A stretch of DNA of 60,037 nucleotides, taken from NCBI GenBank assembly GCA_027451525.1, contig DAIDJF010000033.1, forward strand, positions 1 to 60,037, read 5' to 3'. The notes under the pieces were generated by a model, which had not been told where the DNA came from, did no database searches, and saw nothing but the letters and a program-made list of their open reading frames with translations. Positions 53,057 to 60,037 of the stretch are shown one piece after another. This DNA is from Ktedonobacterales bacterium (GTDB lineage Bacteria > Chloroflexota > Ktedonobacteria > Ktedonobacterales > Ktedonobacteraceae). The position numbers were made by a program, and so were the translations under genes. Each line of letters begins with the position of its first letter. Within the stretch, counting starts at the first letter, position 1.

Positions 53057-54004
53057 ATGTTTTTTCCACAATCAGAATCCAGTTCGTCACTACACGCTTC
53101 GTTTCAATCATCTGTAGATTTTAGTGTTTGGGTGCTGCAAACAGACGGCTTGTGTGTTCCTCCATTTGATCAGCATACGTGCTTTAGCGGACCACTTCAA
53201 GAAAACGGTCTAAACCAAACGAACTGGACGAACTGGTTCTATTCTCTTGTGCGAGAAAAATCTGTCAATCCTGTTGTTGCGTGGAAAGATATAGATAGCG
53301 TTGGGGAACTGTTGGCAAAGCAGTGGGAGATTTATCTTAAACAATTACAAGGCACAGAAAGAGCTTTCGGAAGACTTCATTTGTTTATCAGAGAGTTAGA
53401 CACTGAACTCTTTCCGTATTATACCTATCTCAAACCTTTAAACATCTTCTACGTTAATTACGTGATTAATAATGGGACTTTCGTTCAAGACCATGCAGTT
53501 GTTTTGGGTATTGACCAGCAAACAATAGACAATGCTATTTTTAGCTCCCTCTTGTTATCTCTCACTGATCAGTTAGCGAAATCGATGAAAATGCCTCTTG
53601 ATTGGCAGGAGCGACAGAAGCAAATAATGCAGGACGAGCGTGCATTATTTGCTTCGCAAATTCGACAATTACCCGATGAGATGCAAAAACAGATAGCGCA
53701 TTTTTTCCCTTCTTTTGAAAAGGTTCCTGTAACACTTCTTGAATTCTTAAATTCTCGTATAAAGCTCTTCCTTCTTTTGGTTCAGGAACAGGAAGTTGAA
53801 GGTGTTATTGTTCAGCGTCAGATGATCGCGTCGAGAGAGTACGTAACGTTAAAAATAAATGACATAGCAATTAACGTTTTAGCGCAGGAAATTCAAGGTG
53901 CCACAGATACTAATGGAATGGTTGGGGGAAAGGTCCTGATCAGGAGAAAAGAGACGAAGAACCATATAATAGATTTCAATTATCGCGTAAAAGCTTTATT
54001 ATGA
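53057..54004 (+). CDS. Hypothetical soluble protein, AT-rich orphan
   Basis: A 315-residue protein with no signal peptide. Its middle is helix-rich with Gln, Lys and Leu (about 150-240: KSMKMPLDWQERQKQIMQDE), and the C-terminus looks like a small beta domain. No known family or catalytic motif is recognised. The start is ATG at 53057, with AAGGAGA six bases upstream, not the ATG at 53042. It is AT-rich, like its neighbour upstream, and ends before a terminator at 54030. Confidence 0.65.
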   Translation: MFFPQSESSSSLHASFQSSVDFSVWVLQTDGLCVPPFDQHTCFSGPLQENGLNQTNWTNWFYSLVREKSVNPVVAWKDIDSVGELLAKQWEIYLKQLQGTERAFGRLHLFIRELDTELFPYYTYLKPLNIFYVNYVINNGTFVQDHAVVLGIDQQTIDNAIFSSLLLSLTDQLAKSMKMPLDWQERQKQIMQDERALFASQIRQLPDEMQKQIAHFFPSFEKVPVTLLEFLNSRIKLFLLLVQEQEVEGVIVQRQMIASREYVTLKINDIAINVLAQEIQGATDTNGMVGGKVLIRRKETKNHIIDFNYRVKALL

Positions 54005-54029
54005 TGTAATTAAGAGTGTTAGGAGAAAA

Positions 54030-54102
54030 ACAAAAGGAAGTTTCACCAGGAAGAGTCGGCGCAAGATAGGCATTGCTTCTTCCTCATGAAACTTCCTTTT
54101 GT
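54030..54102 (+). terminator. Terminator after the AT-rich orphan gene
   Basis: ACAAAAGGAAGTTTCA (54030-54045) and TGAAACTTCCTTTTGT (54087-54102) form a 16-bp stem with a 41-base loop that itself can fold (CAGGAAGAG / CTTCTTCCT). It lies 26 bases after the stop. Confidence 0.7.
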
Positions 54103-54179
54103 TGTTGTGCGTGAGGTGATAGAAGGAGTCTGTAAAAAGCGCGAAACGTGTATGTTGTGAGAGAAAGGGAGCACATCGT

Positions 54180-54563
54180 ATGAATAATCCTGCCAATGAA
54201 AATACGTATCAGCCAGAGGAACAGCCTGTAGCGCGTGAGCAGGGAGAGTATATACCAAGTGCCGCTGCACCGCCGGAAGAGAAGGAACAGTCCAGGCGAT
54301 TGCGTTCCGGCTATCGGGCGACGGAGGGGGATGAGGAGTATGGCGAGGTGCGCAATGGCACTGGTGAGCCACCGGGCGGTGTAGTCTCGGCTGAGACAGG
54401 CTTTGATCCGACGCATAGCGGCGTGCAACCCGCGAAAAATATCCCTGGCGAACAAATTGAGACGCCGGGACGTGATACGGGTACAGCCTGGGGCGAAAAC
54501 AAGCAGATGGGCAAGACAACCGATAGACCCAATAAAGAGAATCCTGAAATAAGAGGTATGTGA
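54180..54563 (+). CDS. Hydrophilic, probably disordered protein
   Basis: A 127-residue protein rich in Glu, Pro, Gly, Asn and Gln with no predicted hydrophobic core, for example TGEPPGGVVSAETGFDPTHS. It resembles stress-associated disordered proteins but no family is recognised. The ATG at 54180 is preceded by GAGAGAAAGGGAG. It is likely transcribed with the Hsp20-like gene; a very similar leader precedes both genes. Confidence 0.65.
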   Translation: MNNPANENTYQPEEQPVAREQGEYIPSAAAPPEEKEQSRRLRSGYRATEGDEEYGEVRNGTGEPPGGVVSAETGFDPTHSGVQPAKNIPGEQIETPGRDTGTAWGENKQMGKTTDRPNKENPEIRGM

Positions 54564-54583
54564 GAGAAAGGGAACGTGATAGC

Positions 54584-54982
54584 ATGCAGGAACAGGAAAA
54601 AATGCAGAGTATGCCGATCAAGATGTATCGGACAACAGATCGTTTGATGGTTGCCACACCCATGCCGGGCCTGGAACCAGAAGATATTGTGGTGGAAGTC
54701 AGGCAAGACGGGCGTTTGATGATCCATGGTGACTTGCGCGGTATGCTCAAGGATGTCAAAGAACTGCTGGTGGATGAATGGAGCGTCGGTCATTATCATC
54801 GTGAACTGGAGTTGCCGAATGCTGTGGATGGCGAACATGCCAATGTCAACTATGGCAATGGTGTGTTAGTAGTGACGCTGCCGATTAGCAATCACGTGAC
54901 ACCTGCTCTATTGACGCTGGCGAAAACGGGCGTTGCGCGTGGAGAGCGCGTCGGCAATGTTGGACACGCTCCCCGTTCATAA
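54584..54982 (+). CDS. Hsp20/alpha-crystallin-like small chaperone
   Basis: A 132-residue protein with an alpha-crystallin-like core (about 15-95): LMVATPMPGLEPEDIVVEVR, RLMIHGD, then YHRELELPNAVDG and NYGNGVLVVTLP, which echoes the GVLTVxxPK motif. The C-terminal I-x-I motif is not clear. It likely holds unfolding proteins. The start is ATG at 54584 with AAAGGGA ten bases upstream; GTG at 54560 is the longest alternative. It lies 20 bases after the hydrophilic protein gene. Confidence 0.82.
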   Translation: MQEQEKMQSMPIKMYRTTDRLMVATPMPGLEPEDIVVEVRQDGRLMIHGDLRGMLKDVKELLVDEWSVGHYHRELELPNAVDGEHANVNYGNGVLVVTLPISNHVTPALLTLAKTGVARGERVGNVGHAPRS

Positions 54983-55002
54983 TATGTGTTTATAATGTGC
55001 GT

Positions 55003-56193
55003 TTATGCCTCTGCGCGGGCCGTGACAATGTCATATTTCGCGGCCCATAGATTCATGTCCTGGTGTTGAATGGCTGCTGCCATCAGGTCGGGAAAGAGTT
55101 CGGGCGTGCAGGCGAAGGCAGGGATACCCATCTGTGCCAGTTCCGCCGCGTTACGCTGGTCAAAACTGGGAGTGCCTCTATCGCTGAGCGCGAGCAGGCA
55201 GATGACTTGCACGCCACTGCTGACCAACTCAGCCGCGCGCCTGAGCATTTCTACGCGATTGCCACCCTCGTAGAGATCGGTGATCAGTACAAGGATGGTC
55301 TGGTTTGGGCGCGTGATGACCTGCTGACAATAGGCGAGGGCACGATTAATATCTGTGCCGCCGCCCAGTTGCGTGCCAAAAAGCAGGTCTACCGGGTCTT
55401 GTAGATCGTCTGTCAGATCAACGACGGCGGTATCGAAGACGACCATGCGTGTGCTAAGGGCGTGAATGGAGGCCAGGACCGCGCCAAAAATGCCTGAGTA
55501 GACAACCGAGGCTGCCATCGAACCGCTCTGATCGACGCACAAAACGACATCGCGTAGCGACGCCCGTTTATGCCCATAGCCAACCAGACGTTCAGCAATG
55601 ATCGTGTTCTGCTCTGGCAAAAAGTTTTTCAGGTTGGCACGGATAGTGCGTTGCCAGTCAATTTCGTTGGCGCGTGGGCGATAGTTGCGCGTGGCACGGT
55701 GTAGACTGCCGCGCACTGCTTGAATAAGCGGGTTGGCGAGTTTGCGCTCGATCTCTTCCACGACCTTGCGGACGACCATGCGCGCGGTCTCTTTTGTCTG
55801 CTCTGGTATCACTTTGTTGAGCGAAAGCAGCGTTGCTACAAGATGGACATCTGGCTCGACATTTTCTAGCATCTCCGGCTGTAACAGCATTTGCGTGAGA
55901 TTGAGACGTTGGAGCGCGTCCTGCTGCATTACGCGCACAACGGAGGTGGGAAAGTAGTTGCGAATGTCACCAAGCCAGCGTGCCACTCTGGGCGAAGATG
56001 ATCCTAAACCGCCAGAACGTTCGCCATCATAGAGTTCCTCTAAGGTACGATCTATGCCCTGATCGCGTTGGCTCAAGATCAGAGCACTTTCTGCTCCGTC
56101 GCCTCTGTTACTTGTGCCGCCTATACTCTCTTGAGCGTGTTTGCCTAGCACAAGCCGCCAGCGGCGTAAACGCTCGTTTTCATCAATTTGCAT
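55003..56193 (-). CDS. vWA-domain protein (CoxE-like) of a MoxR cassette
   Basis: A 396-residue protein with a C-terminal von Willebrand A domain (about 215-390). The MIDAS DxSxS motif is DQSGS (about 221-225), followed by GGGTDINRALAY and LITDLYEGG. The N-terminal 210 residues are helical and family-specific. In MoxR/vWA pairs the vWA protein acts with the AAA ATPase as a metal-dependent assembly or remodelling factor. It overlaps DUF5682 by 11 bases and is the last gene visible in the cassette. Confidence 0.88.
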   Translation of the reverse strand: MQIDENERLRRWRLVLGKHAQESIGGTSNRGDGAESALILSQRDQGIDRTLEELYDGERSGGLGSSSPRVARWLGDIRNYFPTSVVRVMQQDALQRLNLTQMLLQPEMLENVEPDVHLVATLLSLNKVIPEQTKETARMVVRKVVEEIERKLANPLIQAVRGSLHRATRNYRPRANEIDWQRTIRANLKNFLPEQNTIIAERLVGYGHKRASLRDVVLCVDQSGSMAASVVYSGIFGAVLASIHALSTRMVVFDTAVVDLTDDLQDPVDLLFGTQLGGGTDINRALAYCQQVITRPNQTILVLITDLYEGGNRVEMLRRAAELVSSGVQVICLLALSDRGTPSFDQRNAAELAQMGIPAFACTPELFPDLMAAAIQHQDMNLWAAKYDIVTARAEA

Positions 56194-58486
56194 TGCTTGT
56201 GTCTCCCGTGCTTGATGTACCTAAAATGTGAGCCAAGATTGGTAGTGTTAGCGCACCGCGTTCGTGATGTAGGTGTGGCGTCTGTATCTGCCCGTTCTCG
56301 CTTGTTGTGTTCTGTGTAGCATCTGTTGTGCTATGCATATGGCGAACTTTTTCACCCATTGCACGTCGTTCGGGAGCCTGAAATTCTGAGAAGGCACGGC
56401 GCAAGAGTGGGAGCGTGGCCTCGAAAACATCGCCAGTCAGATCGTTGAGCCAATGATCAAGTGCGAGCCAGAGATCGTCCAGGTGTAAGAGTAGCAGACC
56501 ATTGCCGCGCAGTACACCCTCAATCCAGGCTGCGGCATGAACGGAAGGTGTCACGGGCGAGAGTGCTAAGCGGGCCATGCGCTGAAATTCCTGCTCGTCG
56601 AGAGCGTTTTGTTCGAGTAGCAGACGACAGCAGCGGCCCTGGACCAGACCATGAACCGTTTCGCGTTCCATGAGTTGGCGCAAAACTGCCTGCCATTCCG
56701 TGCGCATATCTTCGCGGTTGAGCAGGTTGAGGCTCTCCTGTACGTGCGCAATGCTGCCAATCATCGCTTGTGCCGCATCATCGTCGAGCGCGGAGCAGGC
56801 TCCCGGTAGACCGACAACGATGCGCTCGAACAGGCCGTCCAGCACGGGAACAAGCTGCTCGGTCTTTGTCTGGCGCACATTGCCATAACGCGCAACCTTT
56901 GCCAGTGGTGGCAACGCATCCATCAGGTGACGGACATCGGCAGAAACGGCGGCGCGTTGCTGAATAGCCTGGATCAGATCATCGATTACATCTGTCAATT
57001 CCGCGAGAATAACTTTGTCGAGTAGGGCGGTCAGTTCGGGTAACTCCTGTAATGTTGTGGTATGGTGACGTGCAAAAGCGGTAGCGGCTTGCTCGACAGT
57101 GTTGCCCCAAATGTTCATCTCAATGATACGAATAACGAATGTGACTTGCCATTGAAGCTGCCAGAATTCATGAAACGTGCCGCTCTTGCCGCGCATTTCC
57201 TGTACCTTGCCCCACGGGATACCAAGCAGGTTTAGTTGGTGGAACAACTGACTACGCGCACGGTCGTTTTCGTTGCGCAGGTCTAGATCAAGTGTTGTCT
57301 GTTCGACAGATGGCTTGATGCGCAGACGACGCTGCTTATTCTCAAGGTCGCGCTGAAGCGGAACGGTTGGCGTCTCCGCTGGTACCTCGCCCTGTCGTTC
57401 GCCAATCTCTAACTGCTCACGAATCAACTGCATGGGTGTGGCATTGCCGTTGCATAAAACCGTTTCAATCGCCTCGTGCAGTTCTGCCATGCCTGCCATT
57501 GGTAGGTCACGTAGTGCTGCTAGCGACTCGGCGAGGCGAATGGCTTCAATGACGCTGGCGGAAGAGGCGTCAAGTCCCTGTTGACGAAGCAGGTGCGCGG
57601 CACGTGTAATCCAACGGCTCGTCACTTGACTGTGCTGTGCTGTTGCCCACAGATGTTCATACCAACCGGGTGAGGCGATACCCGCACCATAGCCACTGCG
57701 ATAGGAGAGGCGCGAATTTGTCCAAGGTATCCAGGTGGCCTCAACCTTGATGCGTTTAAGACCGCTGAGCAGGGTTGCATCCGCTTTAGCTTTGCTTAGA
57801 TCGCTCAGGACGGGAGCGTGCCATGCGCCACAAACGACCGCAATGCGTTGGAAACCTTCTTTTTGCGCGGCGCGTATCATCTGACGCATGTGTGCTTCAC
57901 GCTGAGCCTCTTCACCTTCAGGTAGTGGCGTATGCGCGCGCAGTGCTGTCATCGCTTCCAGAATGCCCTCAAAGAGGTTGCGCATATCCGCGCGTTGCTC
58001 GACCTGTCGCTCCCACCAGAGTTCGTGATCGTCGTAACCTGCCGCTTGTGCCAGCATCGCCAGCGGGTCTGGCAACATTGGTGTCTGGCTCTCCTCGTGC
58101 TCAACTGGCGGTGCAGCCGAGGCATTTTCGATAGCTGATGGAGCATCCTGTACGGCAGGAGTGTGGTGACGTGCCAGTTGTATCGCTTGTGGCAAGTCGA
58201 TAAAACGTGCTGGAATGGATTGCCGCAAGGCGTAACCTAATGCCTGCCACTCTGGTGAGAATTGCGCGAAAGGATAGTAGACCGCAAGTTGTGGATTCTC
58301 CGGCGCGTAAATGAGTAGAGCGACGGGTGGCTGCATCTCTGTATGGGTCAGAAAAGGGAGCACAGCCTGGGCGTCGGGCGGACCCTCAACCAGCACGATG
58401 TCTGGCTTGAGGGTCTCCAGGGCGGTGCGCAAACTGCGCGCGCATCCTGGCCCATGATGGCGCACGCCAAAGATGTGTAAGCTCAT
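56183..58486 (-). CDS. DUF5682 family protein
   Basis: A 767-residue soluble protein. The N-terminal half is a Rossmann-like domain typical of DUF5682 (IFGVRHHGPGCARSLRTALE, VLVEGPPDAQAVLPFL), related to the TraB/PrgY-type erythromycin-esterase-like set (IAVVCGAWHAPVL holds a conserved GxWH). The rest is helical. Its function is unknown, but it is regularly next to MoxR and vWA genes. It abuts the MoxR gene (stop and ATG adjacent) and overlaps the vWA gene by 11 bases. Confidence 0.85.
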   Translation of the reverse strand: MSLHIFGVRHHGPGCARSLRTALETLKPDIVLVEGPPDAQAVLPFLTHTEMQPPVALLIYAPENPQLAVYYPFAQFSPEWQALGYALRQSIPARFIDLPQAIQLARHHTPAVQDAPSAIENASAAPPVEHEESQTPMLPDPLAMLAQAAGYDDHELWWERQVEQRADMRNLFEGILEAMTALRAHTPLPEGEEAQREAHMRQMIRAAQKEGFQRIAVVCGAWHAPVLSDLSKAKADATLLSGLKRIKVEATWIPWTNSRLSYRSGYGAGIASPGWYEHLWATAQHSQVTSRWITRAAHLLRQQGLDASSASVIEAIRLAESLAALRDLPMAGMAELHEAIETVLCNGNATPMQLIREQLEIGERQGEVPAETPTVPLQRDLENKQRRLRIKPSVEQTTLDLDLRNENDRARSQLFHQLNLLGIPWGKVQEMRGKSGTFHEFWQLQWQVTFVIRIIEMNIWGNTVEQAATAFARHHTTTLQELPELTALLDKVILAELTDVIDDLIQAIQQRAAVSADVRHLMDALPPLAKVARYGNVRQTKTEQLVPVLDGLFERIVVGLPGACSALDDDAAQAMIGSIAHVQESLNLLNREDMRTEWQAVLRQLMERETVHGLVQGRCCRLLLEQNALDEQEFQRMARLALSPVTPSVHAAAWIEGVLRGNGLLLLHLDDLWLALDHWLNDLTGDVFEATLPLLRRAFSEFQAPERRAMGEKVRHMHSTTDATQNTTSENGQIQTPHLHHERGALTLPILAHILGTSSTGDTSNAN

Positions 58487-59587
58487 CTATAATACCTCGT
58501 GGCATGAGCGATACAGGTCCTTCCAGCCGTCGCGCTCTTTGACAACCGTTTGCAGGTATTCCAACCAGACAAGGCGGTCCTGCACGGGGTCTTTGACGAT
58601 AGCTCCTGTCAGGCTTGCCGCCATGTCGTCCGCGTGCAACATACCATCGCCGTAGTAGGCAGCCATTGCCAGACCGTTGCTAATAACGGAGATGGCTTCG
58701 GCGGTTGAAAGCGTGCCGCTGGGAGTTTTCAGTTTGGTTTTGCCGTCGGCGGTCAGGCCGGAGCGCAATTCGCGGAAGATGGTGACAACGCGACGAATCT
58801 CTTCAAGGGCTGGCTTTTCGGCTGGCAATTCGAGGGCTTTGCCCAAGCTAGCAACGCGCTGTTCGACGATCTCAACCTCTTCGTCAAGCGTCGCGGGTAG
58901 GGGCAGAATGACCGTGTTAAAGCGGCGTGTGAGCGCGCTCGACAGTTCGTTTACGCCCTTGTCGCGGTTATTAGCGGTCGCGATGACATTAAAGCCTTTG
59001 CGTGCCTGTACTTCAGTGTTGAGTTCGGGCACGGGCAGCGTCTTTTCAGAGAGAATCGTGATGAGGGTATCCTGTACTTCGCTGGGAATGCGCGTCATTT
59101 CCTCGATACGCGCGATTTTGCCGGATTGCATGGCCTGCATCATCGGACTGACGACCAGAGCGGCGGTTGATGGACCTTCGACAAGCAGGCGCGCATAGTT
59201 CCAGCCATAACGCAGCGCGTTCTCATCCGTGCCCGCTGTGCCTTGAATGAGTAGCGTAGAGTCGCCCGTAATCGCGGCGGCGAGATGTTCACTCACCCAT
59301 GACTTTGCGGTGCCAGGGATACCATAGAGCAGCAATGCGCGGTCGGTTGCCAGTGTCGCGACGGCAATCTCAATCAGGCGCGGATTGCCGATATATTTGG
59401 GTGTGATGACGAAGCCGTTAGGTAGCGTTGTGCCCATTAAATAACTGCGTACTGCCCAGGGTGAGAGCACCCAATTGGGTGGGCACTGGCGTGTATCTTG
59501 CTTTTTGAGTTCAGCTAGCTCTTCGGCGTAGGTTTGTTCCGCGTGTTCGCGCAAAATGCTTGTGAGTGTGTTATCTACTGTCGTCAT
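58487..59587 (-). CDS. MoxR-type AAA ATPase
   Basis: A 366-residue AAA+ protein. Walker A is GIPGTAKS (89-96), Walker B ARIEEMTR and the sensor-1 region FNVIATANNRDKGVNELS is followed by an arginine finger (LTRRFNTV). MoxR ATPases with vWA partners act as chaperones or in assembly of enzyme complexes. It lies 12 bases after the truncated upstream gene and immediately before DUF5682; all four genes are collinear. Confidence 0.92.
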   Translation of the reverse strand: MTTVDNTLTSILREHAEQTYAEELAELKKQDTRQCPPNWVLSPWAVRSYLMGTTLPNGFVITPKYIGNPRLIEIAVATLATDRALLLYGIPGTAKSWVSEHLAAAITGDSTLLIQGTAGTDENALRYGWNYARLLVEGPSTAALVVSPMMQAMQSGKIARIEEMTRIPSEVQDTLITILSEKTLPVPELNTEVQARKGFNVIATANNRDKGVNELSSALTRRFNTVILPLPATLDEEVEIVEQRVASLGKALELPAEKPALEEIRRVVTIFRELRSGLTADGKTKLKTPSGTLSTAEAISVISNGLAMAAYYGDGMLHADDMAASLTGAIVKDPVQDRLVWLEYLQTVVKERDGWKDLYRSCHEVL

Positions 59588-59599
59588 AAGGAACTTTCT

Positions 59600-60037
59600 C
59601 TACTTTCTCTGTGTGATACCTTCAATCAGACGTTGTCGCGTTTGAAGAATGTGCTGGCAATGCTGTAGTTCTTGATACCAGCTGTGTAGTTGAAAATCAG
59701 GATATTGGCTATCTGTCAATCCAGGCCATTCACGTAGCACATCGCTGATACTACTGGGAGCGAGTGCTTTGCTGGCAAGGGATAGGCTTTTTGACCATGC
59801 GTAAATTTTTTGATTATTTGGATTGCTGAGTGCGTGTGCCATCCTGCGCGGCTGTATCTGAGGCGTGGCCGCTTCAGCCTTTCTGCTTTGTGCTTCTGTA
59901 AATGTTTGTAACTCGTGGAAATACATGCGGCTAAATGTATCGCTCCAGGGCGTGGGTAAGATGATCATCTTCTCAATCCATGGGGATGTGGCGGGTTCAA
60001 GCTGCTGTATGCTCTGCTCCGCGTATGCGGGAATGAC
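59600..60037 (-). CDS. C-terminal part of a DUF5691-like protein (partial at right edge)
   Basis: The frame is open from the window edge (60037) to the stop at 59600, 145 codons. The Met at 59968 is internal, since the upstream 23 codons read as protein (SIQQLEPATSPWIEKM). The part with LPTPWSDTFSRMYFHELQTF resembles the C-terminal end of DUF5691 proteins, usually found beside MoxR/DUF5682/vWA genes. The helical tail (about 60 residues) is less conserved. The identification rests mostly on context. Confidence 0.5.
   Translation of the reverse strand, partial: VIPAYAEQSIQQLEPATSPWIEKMIILPTPWSDTFSRMYFHELQTFTEAQSRKAEAATPQIQPRRMAHALSNPNNQKIYAWSKSLSLASKALAPSSISDVLREWPGLTDSQYPDFQLHSWYQELQHCQHILQTRQRLIEGITQRK

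Noticed and set aside
54043..54838. Minus-strand frames of 238 and 175 codons
   Set aside because: They are complements of the disordered-protein and Hsp20-like genes, which have ribosome sites and family features.

Overview
The window looks like a chromosomal segment of a Ktedonobacteria-type member of the Chloroflexota. This is inferred from gene content only: an XRE/NB-ARC/TPR signalling protein, a Pkn-type kinase with a multi-helix membrane tail, paired LysM and beta-propeller proteins, a DUF951 protein, mostly single-copy housekeeping genes and mid-range GC. No rRNA, tRNA or CRISPR array is visible, so the placement cannot be confirmed here. Genes are dense and largely collinear on the minus strand from about 5.6 to 24.3 kb and again from 35 to 42 kb.

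Layout. 0-4 kb: a truncated gene end, a small Cys-rich protein, a CPBP protease, a degraded fragment and a secreted phosphoesterase. 4-9.7 kb: a PQQ-type propeller lipoprotein, a Ser/Thr kinase, a membrane protein and two tandem family-2 glycosyltransferases. 9.8-10 kb: a pair of 23-bp inverted repeats. 10-13.8 kb: a radical SAM enzyme with a COG1964/Tes-like layout, a lipoprotein, a P-loop kinase and an M50 protease. 13.9-24.3 kb: a collinear minus-strand run (MFS, DUF951, NadD, MscS, GluQ, Maf, RlmD-like methylase and two paralogous TPR proteins). 25-33 kb on the plus strand: MenA, a SorC regulator with PTS Enzyme I, a WYL regulator and the NB-ARC/TPR protein. 33-35 kb: LysM and propeller proteins. 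35-39 kb: E1 alpha, E1 beta, E2 and HPr. 39-42 kb: methyltransferase, zinc alcohol dehydrogenase, class II aldolase and histidine phosphatase. 42.6-48.4 kb: an IspD-family gene, a zinc-ribbon protein, GutM, and a glucitol-type PTS operon with split EII subunits plus a SAF-domain oxidoreductase and an unknown gene. 48.5-51.6 kb: NRAMP-family transporter and ABC-F ATPase. 51.8-54 kb: an AT-rich island with two orphan genes and striking hairpins. 54-60 kb: a disordered protein, an Hsp20-like protein and a minus-strand MoxR / DUF5682 / vWA cassette that runs off the right edge.

Two ensembles stand out. First, a complete PTS phosphorelay (Enzyme I, HPr, EIIC, EIIC', EIIB, EIIA and GutM) lies within about 21 kb in three separate transcription units, beside genes that could process a sugar-alcohol phosphate and oxidise the products. 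Second, the MoxR/vWA cassette belongs to a class of ATPase-chaperone modules known from multicellular prokaryotes and proposed to act in biological conflict. Starts were moved inward from the longest frame wherever a Shine-Dalgarno sequence decided the issue.
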